Source: Thermodesulfovibrio sp. 3907-1M
GTDB lineage: Bacteria; Nitrospirota; Thermodesulfovibrionia; Thermodesulfovibrionales; Thermodesulfovibrionaceae
Direction: 5' to 3'
Length of the DNA stretch: 64,000 nucleotides
Assembly (NCBI RefSeq): GCF_040450955.1
Contig: NZ_CP144373.1
Span: 1 to 64,000, forward strand
Made by a program: the position numbers and the translations under genes. Shown piece by piece: positions 29,874 through 37,461 of this stretch. The first letter of the stretch is position 1; each line of letters begins with the position of its first letter. The notes beneath the pieces were generated by a model. That model was not told the origin of the DNA, did no database searches, and saw only the letters and a program-made list of their open reading frames with translations.

Positions 29874-30737
29874 TTAATTATTGTAAAATTCCACTCTATC
29901 TTTACCGAGTTTTTTAGCTTTATACATTGCTCTGTCGGCTTGTTCTATAATTTCTGAGATTTCTTTTTCCGGATTATAAGATGCTATTCCTATGCTTGCA
30001 GTAATTGTAATTTCAGGCATGTTTTTAAGTTTTATTTTTTTAATGCTTTTTCTTAGTCTTTCCCCTAAATTTTTACTTTCTATAAAGCCACATCTATAAG
30101 CTATAATAACAAATTCTTCTCCTCCGTATCTTATTAATTCATCGGTAGTTTTGATATTATTTCTTAAAGTCTGGGCAACTTTTTTGAGAACAATGTCACC
30201 TGTTGGATGTCCATACATATCGTTTATATTTTTAAAATTGTCTAAATCAATCATCAAAATAGCAGTGGGACTTTTTAATCTTTTGAGTTTAGTTTTTAAA
30301 AAATTCAAATAACCTCTATTATGAGTCTCTGTAAGAGGATCTATATAAACAATTTCTGGAAATTTTTTTATTATATCTTTCAAGCTTAAAATTCCTGATA
30401 ATTTTCTGTTTTTATCAACAACAGGTAAATGACTTATATTAAATTGTTTCATCATATAGAGAGCGGTATTTAAAGAGTTTTCAGAGAAAATAGTAATTAA
30501 CTGATTTTGCTCTTTATTTAATTTTTTTAATAGTTCAGAGATGTTTTCAGGAGGGGGCTGAAAAAAAAATATTTTTGGTAAATCTCGTAAAGTTATGATT
30601 TGGAAAGGTCTTTTATTATCATCTACAATAACAACACTTCCTATTGTATGCTTTAAGTATAGCTTTAATAACTCTTGAATTTTATTAGAAAGGTTTAAAG
30701 TGATAGGACAAGAACTCATTATTTCTTTAACTTTCAT
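29874..30737 (-). CDS. CBS-domain diguanylate cyclase
   Basis: This is a 287-residue protein: a pair of CBS domains (about 1-125) followed by a GGDEF domain with RYGGEEF, the active form of the motif, and MIDLDNFKNINDMYGHPTGD. It should make cyclic di-GMP under control of adenine-nucleotide or similar ligands bound by the CBS pair. The product-inhibition I-site RxxD is replaced by KTTD just before the active site. There are no membrane helices. TTTAAT 8 nt before the ATG, right after the tRNA terminator, is the likely promoter element; no Shine-Dalgarno is seen. Confidence 0.88.
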   Translation of the reverse strand: MKVKEIMSSCPITLNLSNKIQELLKLYLKHTIGSVVIVDDNKRPFQIITLRDLPKIFFFQPPPENISELLKKLNKEQNQLITIFSENSLNTALYMMKQFNISHLPVVDKNRKLSGILSLKDIIKKFPEIVYIDPLTETHNRGYLNFLKTKLKRLKSPTAILMIDLDNFKNINDMYGHPTGDIVLKKVAQTLRNNIKTTDELIRYGGEEFVIIAYRCGFIESKNLGERLRKSIKKIKLKNMPEITITASIGIASYNPEKEISEIIEQADRAMYKAKKLGKDRVEFYNN

Positions 30738-30746
30738 AATAGAAGA

Positions 30747-30778
30747 TTAAAAGAGCCCCTTTAAAAAATTTTTGGGGC
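30747..30778 (-). terminator. Terminator of the tRNA pair
   Basis: On the minus strand GCCCC (the tRNA-His 3' end) pairs with GGGGC across an AT-rich loop and is followed by TCTTTTAAT. The stem borrows the last bases of the tRNA-His gene, and the T-run overlaps the presumed -10 box of the GGDEF gene. Confidence 0.65.
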
Positions 30779-30849
30779 GGATGACGGGACTCGAACCCGC
30801 AGCACCTGGAGCCACAGTCCAGTGCTCTAACCGTTGAGCTACATCCGCC
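30776..30849 (-). tRNA. tRNA-His (GTG anticodon)
   Basis: On the minus strand the acceptor GCGGATG pairs with CATCCGC, with discriminator C. An encoded G at position -1 (30849) opposite that C is the hallmark of tRNA-His. The anticodon loop CTGTGGC contains GTG, and the T-arm has GGGTTCGAGTCCC. It lies 2 nt downstream of tRNA-Arg in the same transcript. The 3' CCA is not encoded. Confidence 0.96.
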
Positions 30850-30851
30850 AG

Positions 30852-30925
30852 CGCGCCTGGAGGGATTCGAACCCCCGGCCCACTGCTTAGAAGGCAGTTG
30901 CTCTATCCGACTGAGCTACAGGCGC
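30852..30925 (-). tRNA. tRNA-Arg (TCT anticodon)
   Basis: On the minus strand the acceptor GCGCCTG pairs with CAGGCGC, with discriminator G. The anticodon stem-loop ACTGCCTTCTAAGCAGT places TCT at the anticodon, reading AGA/AGG, which are the dominant arginine codons in this genome. The T-arm is GGGGGTTCGAATCCC. A TTGCAA-16-TATAAA promoter (minus strand, 30966-30939) lies upstream. Confidence 0.96.
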
Positions 30926-30952
30926 AGGATAAATATATTTTATAAATTTTAA

Positions 30953-30981
30953 TTGTTTTATTGCAATATCTCTGCTATAAT
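30953..30981 (+). promoter_or_regulatory. Promoter of the small Cys protein gene, leaderless geometry
   Basis: TTGTTT (30953-30958), an exact 17-nt spacer and a consensus TATAAT (30976-30981) are followed after only 5 nt by the ATG at 30987. It is the best-formed promoter in the leaderless set and overlaps the divergent tRNA promoter. Confidence 0.7.
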
Positions 30982-30986
30982 GTTTT

Positions 30987-31232
30987 ATGGAAACAAAAGT
31001 TTACGAGATTGAAGAAAAATGCACATTGAAACAAAAGTTTGGTAAATGTCTTATACCTTTTAGATTGGCTCGTTTCTGTATGGATTGTTTTACAATTCAT
31101 GTGCAGGACAGGTGTCCAAACTGTCTTTCAAATAACTCTGTGAGACTGATTGAGTTATTTCTATCAGAGCCAGACCCCTCTGATGAAAGAATCAGAGAGG
31201 TCATAAAAAAGAAATTCCTTGAAATTTATTAA
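30987..31232 (+). CDS. Small cysteine-rich hypothetical protein
   Basis: This is an 81-residue protein I do not recognise. It has five cysteines: C12, C21, the pair C32/C35 (CMDC) and the pair C43/C46 (CPNC), a likely zinc ribbon in residues 32-46, followed by an acidic C-terminal helix. It is monocistronic, with a near-consensus promoter ending 5 nt before the ATG. An AT-rich palindrome lies just downstream. A zinc-binding adaptor or regulator is plausible, but nothing more can be said. Confidence 0.7.
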   Translation: METKVYEIEEKCTLKQKFGKCLIPFRLARFCMDCFTIHVQDRCPNCLSNNSVRLIELFLSEPDPSDERIREVIKKKFLEIY

Positions 31233-31240
31233 GATTTTCA

Positions 31241-31265
31241 GTTTTAAACAAAATTTGTTAAAAAC
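31241..31265. terminator. AT-rich 25-bp palindrome between convergent genes
   Basis: GTTTTAAACAAA (31241-31252) and TTTGTTAAAAAC (31254-31265) pair at 11 of 12 positions around one base. It sits 9 nt after the small Cys protein gene and downstream of the cytochrome b gene on the other strand. It could serve as a weak bidirectional terminator; no separate T-run exists. The rest of 31233-31324 shows nothing. Confidence 0.45.
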
Positions 31266-31324
31266 TCTGTTAATCCTTCAGGAAACTTCAGATAAAAACA
31301 GAAAAATTTACTCTTTGCCTAAAA

Positions 31325-31981
31325 TCAGTGCATCTTAATTTTTTCGTACCATATTGAATGCCTGTGTTTTACATATTCTTCATCAATCCATCCTGTTAAC
31401 ATGCTTTTAAGAAGAGGCCAGTTTGATTTAAATAAAAGAACTGTTCCTACATGAACAATGAAAGCTATCATAAATAAAAATCCAGTAAGGGTATGAATCA
31501 GAGTATTTATTGACTCCACTGTGGGTGAAAGCACAATCCATTGAAGATTTTTAAGAATTTTTATAATGCCTGTTACTGTTAAGATTAAAATTACTACTCC
31601 AATTCCCACATAGGCAATTCTCTGCTCAGGCAAATACTTGTCTGAAGGAGGCTCTTTACCAATTCCTATCATTGCTGCAAGCACTTTTATACTTTGAGAT
31701 AAATCTCCTTTTTTAGGTAAAAGAGCAAACTCTTTTCTCAATCCATGATAAAAGATGTGAAAAATCACCCCTGCCACAAAAACAATGGATGCAATATAAT
31801 GAACTACAGTGACATTATAAAAATCAGCAGTCCATGCAAATCCTGGAATTTCCGTTATGTAGTACCTTTTATAAAGAGGAAGACAGCCAAGCCCTGTAAA
31901 GAGTAAAACTATTCCAGACAAGGCAATGCTCCAGTGTTCAATAAGTTCAATGACACTGTGTCTTTTTATCTTATTTTTCAT
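31325..31981 (-). CDS. Membrane cytochrome b subunit (formate dehydrogenase gamma/cytochrome b561-like)
   Basis: This is a 218-residue integral membrane protein with four hydrophobic segments (about 13-35, 52-78, 120-144, 160-185). Histidines suit haem b binding: H14, H53, H69/H73, H161 and H176. Such subunits pass electrons between a periplasmic Fe-S partner and the quinone pool. It overlaps the Fe-S protein gene by 11 nt. There is no catalytic molybdopterin subunit beside it, so its donor or acceptor enzyme must be elsewhere. Confidence 0.85.
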   Translation of the reverse strand: MKNKIKRHSVIELIEHWSIALSGIVLLFTGLGCLPLYKRYYITEIPGFAWTADFYNVTVVHYIASIVFVAGVIFHIFYHGLRKEFALLPKKGDLSQSIKVLAAMIGIGKEPPSDKYLPEQRIAYVGIGVVILILTVTGIIKILKNLQWIVLSPTVESINTLIHTLTGFLFMIAFIVHVGTVLLFKSNWPLLKSMLTGWIDEEYVKHRHSIWYEKIKMH

Positions 31982-32945
31982 TGGGTTCCTCCTTTCTTGG
32001 TTTTTTAGATGAGAAGGCTGCTATGCTGGCTACAGCAGCTGAAAGAAATCCTGATGCCAGAACCAGTTTGCCAATGGGGTTAAATTTCGATTCTATCTTA
32101 TTTTCCACATTTACAGGCATCTGAAATCTCTCTTTATTCTTTTTTAATGCTTTATCTATTTTTTCAAATGGGATTTTTGAAAGATAAAGGGTTGAAGTGC
32201 CTCCATTTTGTTTGTCTCCGTAAATGTAAAGTCCTTCTTCTTTAGCTTTCCTGTATGCAAGTTCATAAATGGTTTTTCTCTCACCAAATGTAAAAACTGC
32301 CTGCTGTCCCAATCTTTCTCTACAGGCAACCACACAGGCTGGCTCTTCGCCTTTTTTTATTTTATCCTTACATAAATCGCATTTATACATAACACCACCA
32401 CCTGCATACTTGGGGAGAATTTTCAGATATATTCCGACTCCAGCCTGTCTTTGCGGAATATGCCATGGGCACACATCTCTGCATTTTGCTCCACCAAAGC
32501 AGAGTTTGTCATTGATTACAGAATTGCCTTCTGGTTGTTTTGTAAGTGCTCCAAAAGGGCATTCTCTAACACATGGCGGATTATCACAGTGCATACATCT
32601 TCTTGGAATGTAGAGTTCTTCCCCATCAATATTAACCTTCTGAACAAAAATCCAGTTATAGGGAGTTAAAGTGTCAATTTTTCCTCTTTTGTCAGACCAG
32701 TCTTCATAGGTTTTTCTGGGCCAGTATGGCTGAATCGGTTTTTCAGGCTCTGGAAATCTTTCTTTGTTGTAATCTCTGCATGCTTTTACACATCTTGGAA
32801 TGGGTTCATCTTTACATCCATCACATTTTGTAAGATCAACGAGCATAGCATATTTACCTTCCCGTGCTTCTACATCATTCCCCAGGATTAATGAGCCACA
32901 TATTGCTCCAGACAGAGCTAAAAATCCTCTTCTTGATATATTCAT
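31971..32945 (-). CDS. Tat-exported four-cluster Fe-S protein with C-terminal anchor
   Basis: This is a 324-residue HybA/FdhB-like ferredoxin subunit. It has a twin-arginine signal (SRRGFLALSG at 4-13) and several cysteine clusters suited to four 4Fe-4S centres: CDGC...CVKAC, CMHCDNPPCVRECP, CFGGAKCRDVCP and CDLC...CVVAC. A C-terminal membrane helix sits at about 290-310. It acts at the outer face of the membrane with the overlapping cytochrome b. It is preceded by fmdB and the CsoR-like gene in what looks like one operon. Confidence 0.9.
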   Translation of the reverse strand: MNISRRGFLALSGAICGSLILGNDVEAREGKYAMLVDLTKCDGCKDEPIPRCVKACRDYNKERFPEPEKPIQPYWPRKTYEDWSDKRGKIDTLTPYNWIFVQKVNIDGEELYIPRRCMHCDNPPCVRECPFGALTKQPEGNSVINDKLCFGGAKCRDVCPWHIPQRQAGVGIYLKILPKYAGGGVMYKCDLCKDKIKKGEEPACVVACRERLGQQAVFTFGERKTIYELAYRKAKEEGLYIYGDKQNGGTSTLYLSKIPFEKIDKALKKNKERFQMPVNVENKIESKFNPIGKLVLASGFLSAAVASIAAFSSKKPRKEEPNEK

Positions 32946-32984
32946 TTTATCCCTCCTTCAGCAACCTGCTGATTATCTTATTTT

Positions 32985-33167
32985 TCAACCACCTGCATAA
33001 TTGAAGGAATTACAGGATAGGGTATTACTCATAAATTGGGAGATTAATCTTTCTGTTTGACTGCTTCCGCAGTTTGGACACTTCTCAGGTTCGTTTCTTT
33101 TGCGAACAGGTTTTAGAACCTGAAAGGTTAATTTGCAATCTTTACACTTATACTCATAAAAAGGCAT
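32985..33167 (-). CDS. FmdB-family zinc ribbon protein
   Basis: This 60-residue protein begins MPFYEYKCKDC. It has the FmdB pattern of two CxxC pairs (CKDC and CPNC), followed by a short tail with one more Cys. GGAGGTGCAGACT precedes the ATG at 33167, which decides the start over an upstream in-frame ATG. FmdB proteins are small zinc-ribbon regulators or adaptors first seen near formamidase genes; their role is unclear. It lies between the CsoR-like repressor and the Fe-S/cytochrome b pair. Confidence 0.85.
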   Translation of the reverse strand: MPFYEYKCKDCKLTFQVLKPVRKRNEPEKCPNCGSSQTERLISQFMSNTLSCNSFNYAGG

Positions 33168-33180
33168 AGTCTGCACCTCC

Positions 33181-33444
33181 CTATATTGAAGAGATGTAGG
33201 TTTTAATAACTTTTTCAATTTCCTTTTCAAGATTTTGCACAGAATCGGCATTACGCATTAAGCAATCATTAAGATAATACATTACAATTAAAAATCCAGC
33301 ACTTTTCAGAGCTCCATTAATTGAAGCAAACTGGGTTATAATCTCTTCACAGGCTCTCCCGCTTTCTATCATTCTCTGAAGCCCTCTAATCTGCCCTTCA
33401 ATTCTTCTAAATCTCTGGATAAGTTTAGTTTTATCTTTCTCCAT
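33181..33444 (-). CDS. CsoR/CstR-type transcriptional repressor
   Basis: This is an 87-residue DUF156 repressor: three helices, RFRRIEGQIRGLQRMIE, Cys in GRACEEI and Cys in YLNDC. The metal sensor CsoR uses Cys-His-Cys. Here the His four residues before the second Cys is Tyr (YLNDC), leaving only the two cysteines, as in the persulfide sensor CstR. Sulfur sensing is thus more likely than copper, but this is inferred. It heads the operon with fmdB, the Fe-S protein and cytochrome b. A C6 tract upstream is a possible operator. Confidence 0.85.
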   Translation of the reverse strand: MEKDKTKLIQRFRRIEGQIRGLQRMIESGRACEEIITQFASINGALKSAGFLIVMYYLNDCLMRNADSVQNLEKEIEKVIKTYISSI

Positions 33445-33448
33445 TATA

Positions 33449-33466
33449 CCTAACCCCCCTATAATT
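33449..33466. promoter_or_regulatory. Possible CsoR-family operator (C6/G6 tract)
   Basis: Between the CsoR-like and LysR genes, CCTAACCCCCCTATAATT contains a C6 tract (33454-33459) flanked by A/T. CsoR and RcnR operators typically have a G/C tract bounded by A/T. On the coding strand of the repressor the same tract forms the GGGGGG Shine-Dalgarno, so binding could also hide the leader. The match is by type only. Confidence 0.4.
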
Positions 33467-33565
33467 TTATTTTTATAATAAAACAAAGCATACAATTGTT
33501 GTCAAGCATGAAGGTATATTTTATCTTGCCTATTAAAAATTTTTATGCTAAAATAACTTTGTTCC

Positions 33566-34474
33566 ATGGAAGATCATAAATTAAAAGTATTCTGTACAGT
33601 AGCTGAAACAAAGAGTTTTTCCAAGACTTCAGAGATTATTCATCTTACACAGCCGGCAGTGAGTCTTCAGATTCAAGCATTGGAAGAATTGTATGAAACT
33701 AAATTGTTTGACCGTTCCTCAGGCAGCATCACTCTGACTCCAGCAGGTGAGATACTTTATAAATACGCAAAGCAGATTTTAAGTTTATATGCTGAGGCTG
33801 CAAAAGAAATAAGCAAGATAACTGGATTAATAAAAGGCTGTGTTAAAATAGGAGCTGGCACAACTGTGGGGAACTATATCCTGCCAGCAGTTGCTGTGGA
33901 CTTTAAAAAAAGGCATCCAAAAATCAGAGTAAGTGTATCAATCGGTAATGCAAAAAAAGTTCTGGAAATGCTCAATTCAAGCATGATAGATTTTGGAATT
34001 ATCTCTGAGATGCCCGGGAAAAGCAAATTCGCTGTAGAATCAATTATATCTGATGAGTTATGTGTAATATGCTCTTCTGATCATCCTTTGAATAACCAGA
34101 AATCAGTCTCCATATATGATGTTGTGAAAGAGCCTTTTGTAATAAGGGAGGAAGGCTCAAGCACAAGGGTTATAATTGAAAAATTTCTTGCAGAGCATGG
34201 TATCAGTATTTCTGATTTGCATATATCACTTATTCTTGGAAGCACAGGTTCAATTAAAGAAGCAGTTGAAAGAGGCATAGGACTGTCTATTGTATCAAAG
34301 TGGGCTATTCGTAAAGAAGTATCCTGTGGCAATCTGAGAATTCTTAAACTGAAAGAAGGCAAGATAACCAGAGATTTTTATATTGTCTTGCCTAAAAATA
34401 CGATTCTTTCTCCAGCAGTTGAAGAATTTATCACATATCTTAAAAACTATTCTTATTCAGACATGCTTTTATAG
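33566..34474 (+). CDS. LysR-family transcriptional regulator
   Basis: This is a 302-residue LTTR. It has an N-terminal winged helix-turn-helix (LKVFCTVAETKSFSKTSEIIHLTQPAVSLQIQALEE, residues 5-40) and a C-terminal co-inducer domain of the CysB/CysL-like kind (about 90-295, GAGTTVGNYILPAV). The regulated gene is unknown. It is transcribed away from the CsoR-like operon and its 3' end overlaps pyk by 6 nt, convergently. TAAAAT 11 nt before the ATG gives a very short leader without Shine-Dalgarno. Confidence 0.9.
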   Translation: MEDHKLKVFCTVAETKSFSKTSEIIHLTQPAVSLQIQALEELYETKLFDRSSGSITLTPAGEILYKYAKQILSLYAEAAKEISKITGLIKGCVKIGAGTTVGNYILPAVAVDFKKRHPKIRVSVSIGNAKKVLEMLNSSMIDFGIISEMPGKSKFAVESIISDELCVICSSDHPLNNQKSVSIYDVVKEPFVIREEGSSTRVIIEKFLAEHGISISDLHISLILGSTGSIKEAVERGIGLSIVSKWAIRKEVSCGNLRILKLKEGKITRDFYIVLPKNTILSPAVEEFITYLKNYSYSDMLL

Positions 34475-35887
34475 AGGGTCACCTACTTTATGAAGTCTCA
34501 CCACATTTCTATTGCCTAAGAAAGGTGAACTCGCAACAAATACAACTGCCTCACCATTTTTGACAATATTCAACTTTTTTAATTCTGTTTCGGTTTTTTT
34601 CAAAAATAGATTATCTATCATATCAATTTTTTGAGTTATGTGTTTGGGAATAATGCTCCACAGAAGAGAAAGTCTTCTCCATACTTTTTCATCCGGGGTA
34701 AAAGCTATCACAGGCATTGAAGGTCTAAGTTTAGATATAAGCAATGCTGTAAATCCTGAGTGTGTGAAAACAACAATAGCTTTTGCTTCTATGTCCTGAG
34801 CTACTTTAACTGCACCTGAAGCAATCGCTTCAGGGAAATATTTACTTACCTTAAAGGCTGTTATAATTTTATCTGATAGATTTTTTTCAGTAAAACTTAT
34901 AATGGAACTCATTGTCTTAACTGACTCAACAGGATATCTTCCAGTAGCTGTTTCTGCAGACAGCATCAGGGCATCTGTTCCATCAAGCACAGCATTTGCT
35001 ACATCACTTGCTTCTGCTCTTGTTGGTCTTGAATGTTCTGTCATTGATTCCAGCATCTGGGTTGCTGTTATAACAATTTTTTTTCTCTGATTTGCAATAT
35101 CTATAAGCATTTTTTGATAAAAGGGAACTTCTTCTGGAGGCAATTCAACACCAAGGTCTCCTCTTGCAACCATAATTCCCTCTGTAATATCAAGAATTTC
35201 ATGAATGTTTTCAAGTGCTTCTCTTTTTTCTATTTTGGCAATCAATGGTGGCAGCGTAATATTTTGCTGCTTTGCCCATTTTTTAATTAATTCAATGTCA
35301 TGGGCAGTCCTTACAAAGGATAAAGCAACGTAGTCAACATCAAGTTTGATTGCAAAGGCAAGATCAGATTTATCCTTTTCAGTAAATGAACCTATAGAAG
35401 TTCTTGTAAATGGAAGATTTACTCCCTTTCTTGACTTTAGAACTCCTCCTTCAATAACTCTACCAATCAATTTATCTTTTAGTTTTTCAATTATCTTGAT
35501 TTTTAGTATTCCATCATCTATTAAAACATCCTCGCCAGGTTTAACATCTTCAAGTAGAAGAGGATAGGAAATGAAAATTCTTTTATTATTTGAAAATTCA
35601 CTGCCAGGATAAATTTCTACTGTTTCTCCCTCCCGAAGCAGAACTTCATTATTTTCAACATCACTTATTCTGATTTTAATTCCCTGAAGGTCTCCGAGAA
35701 TTGCTACTGCTTTTTTTAATTTTTTTGCTTCTTCGCGAATTGTCTTTACAACACTTTCAAACCATTCATAGTTTCCATGGGAAAAATTAAGCCTTGCCAC
35801 ATCCATTCCATTTTTTATCATCTGATGTATCCTTTTTCTATGTTCAGAAGAAGGTCCTATTGTGCAGACAATTTTGGCTTTTCTCAT
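34469..35887 (-). CDS. pyk: Pyruvate kinase
   Basis: This is a 472-residue pyruvate kinase. It begins MRKAKIVCTIGPSSE and contains MDVARLNFSHG, the IAKIEKREALENI segment with the catalytic Lys, MVARGDLGVELP and TATQMLESM. The C-terminal allosteric domain is present, but the extra PEP-like domain of some bacteria is not. I use the ATG at 35887, not the ATG six codons upstream, because the family N-terminus starts there. It is the last gene of the long minus-strand operon and converges with the LysR gene. Confidence 0.96.
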   Translation of the reverse strand: MRKAKIVCTIGPSSEHRKRIHQMIKNGMDVARLNFSHGNYEWFESVVKTIREEAKKLKKAVAILGDLQGIKIRISDVENNEVLLREGETVEIYPGSEFSNNKRIFISYPLLLEDVKPGEDVLIDDGILKIKIIEKLKDKLIGRVIEGGVLKSRKGVNLPFTRTSIGSFTEKDKSDLAFAIKLDVDYVALSFVRTAHDIELIKKWAKQQNITLPPLIAKIEKREALENIHEILDITEGIMVARGDLGVELPPEEVPFYQKMLIDIANQRKKIVITATQMLESMTEHSRPTRAEASDVANAVLDGTDALMLSAETATGRYPVESVKTMSSIISFTEKNLSDKIITAFKVSKYFPEAIASGAVKVAQDIEAKAIVVFTHSGFTALLISKLRPSMPVIAFTPDEKVWRRLSLLWSIIPKHITQKIDMIDNLFLKKTETELKKLNIVKNGEAVVFVASSPFLGNRNVVRLHKVGDPL

Positions 35888-35891
35888 AAAA

Positions 35892-37460
35892 TTAAAACAC
35901 CTCAACTGTTGTATTTTTTTTTCTAATTCTCAGATGGTTTTGCCATCCCTGAAGCTTTTCTTTATAATCGGTTCTGTAATGGGCACCAACACTGTTTTTT
36001 CTCTCTAAAGCTGCCTCTGTAATTATTAAGCCAACCATTACCATATTTTTAAGCTCTATAGCATAGGGATCAATAAAAAATCTTCCAGCAAGTTCTTCAT
36101 AAAATGGAATAATTTTAACTTTTGCTGTACTGAGGGATTCTCCACATCTTATTACACCTACCTTTTCCCACATTGTTTGTCTCAGTTGTTCTCTCATTTT
36201 GTTTATTTCTGCCCTATTTAGTCCCTCTATATGAGGCTCAAAATTAATGAAGCTGGATTTATCCTGTGAACCCTCAACGTATTGTATTGCTCCCCGTGCA
36301 GCACGATAACCATAAACAAGTCCTTCAAGAAGGCTATTGCTTGCAAGCCTATTAGCTCCGTGAACTCCTGTGCATGCTACTTCGCCTGCTGCAAATAATC
36401 CTTCAATATTTGTTCTGCCCCAGATATCTGTCTCAACTCCTCCCATTATAAAGTGGGCTGCTGGAGAGACAGGAATCCAATGTTTTGTTATGTCAAAATT
36501 GAATCTCAAACATGTTGAGTATATGTAGGGGAATCTTTTTTTAATAAAATCCTCATTAAGATGGGTCATATCAAGATATACATGTGTTGCCTGAGTCCTT
36601 ACCATTTCAGATATTATAGACCTTGAAACAACATCTCTTGGTGCAAGCTCTCCAAGTGGATGATAATTTTTCATAAATTCTTCTCCGTAAATATTTCTCA
36701 AACGAGCGCCTTCTCCCCGCATAGCCTCACTTAAAAGAAAGGCAGGAATACCCTGAGCATAAAGTGCTGTTGGATGAAACTGGACAAATTCCATATCTTT
36801 TAAATAAGCACCTGCCCGAAACGCCATTGCCATTCCGTCTCCAGTGCAAACTTTTGGATTGGTTGTTCTTGCGTAAACCTGTCCTGCACCACCTGTGGCA
36901 AGCACAGTTGCCTTAGAAAAACATTTTATAATTTTGTCTCCCCTTAAAAGGAGTGCTCCATAACATCTGCCTTCTTCAACGATAAGATCAACAGCCATTG
37001 TAAATGAGGCTTTAGTAACTCTTTCTAAGGTTGAAACTTTGTTTATCAGAACTCTCTCTATTTCTCTTCCTGTTGAGTCTCCATGAGCATGAAGAATTCT
37101 TTTTCTTGAATGAGCTGCTTCTAAGGTAAAAGCAAGCTTAGAGCCTTCTTTGTCAAACTCAGCTCCCCAGTTAATAAGTTCTATAATTCTCTGAGGTCCT
37201 TCACTTACAAGGATTTTAACCGCTTCTTCATTGCATAATCCATCGCCAGCTTTGATTGTATCTTCAAAATGAATTCCTATCTCATCTTCATCGCTTAATG
37301 CAACAGCTACACCACCCTGAGCATACTCAGTGGAGCTCTCAGTGGGTAAATCCTTTGTTGCCACAATAACATTTCCATGACTGCCAAGTTCAATTGCTGC
37401 TCTAAGTCCTGCCACACCGCTTCCAATGATGAGATAGTCAGTATAAATTTTTTCAGACAT
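35892..37460 (-). CDS. nadB: L-aspartate oxidase
   Basis: This is a 522-residue flavoprotein for the first step of NAD synthesis (L-aspartate to iminoaspartate). It has FAD-binding DYLIIGSGVAGLRAAIELG at the N-terminus, the ESSTEYAQGGVA loop, HSRKRILHAHGDSTG, the GGVETDIWGRTNIEGLFAAGEVACTGVHGANRLASNSLLE block and a C-terminal helical domain. The ATG at 37460 with GAGGATTAGT in front is preferred over one four codons upstream. In anaerobes fumarate is the likely electron acceptor. nadA and nadC are not in the window. Confidence 0.95.
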   Translation of the reverse strand: MSEKIYTDYLIIGSGVAGLRAAIELGSHGNVIVATKDLPTESSTEYAQGGVAVALSDEDEIGIHFEDTIKAGDGLCNEEAVKILVSEGPQRIIELINWGAEFDKEGSKLAFTLEAAHSRKRILHAHGDSTGREIERVLINKVSTLERVTKASFTMAVDLIVEEGRCYGALLLRGDKIIKCFSKATVLATGGAGQVYARTTNPKVCTGDGMAMAFRAGAYLKDMEFVQFHPTALYAQGIPAFLLSEAMRGEGARLRNIYGEEFMKNYHPLGELAPRDVVSRSIISEMVRTQATHVYLDMTHLNEDFIKKRFPYIYSTCLRFNFDITKHWIPVSPAAHFIMGGVETDIWGRTNIEGLFAAGEVACTGVHGANRLASNSLLEGLVYGYRAARGAIQYVEGSQDKSSFINFEPHIEGLNRAEINKMREQLRQTMWEKVGVIRCGESLSTAKVKIIPFYEELAGRFFIDPYAIELKNMVMVGLIITEAALERKNSVGAHYRTDYKEKLQGWQNHLRIRKKNTTVEVF

Positions 37461-37461
37461 A

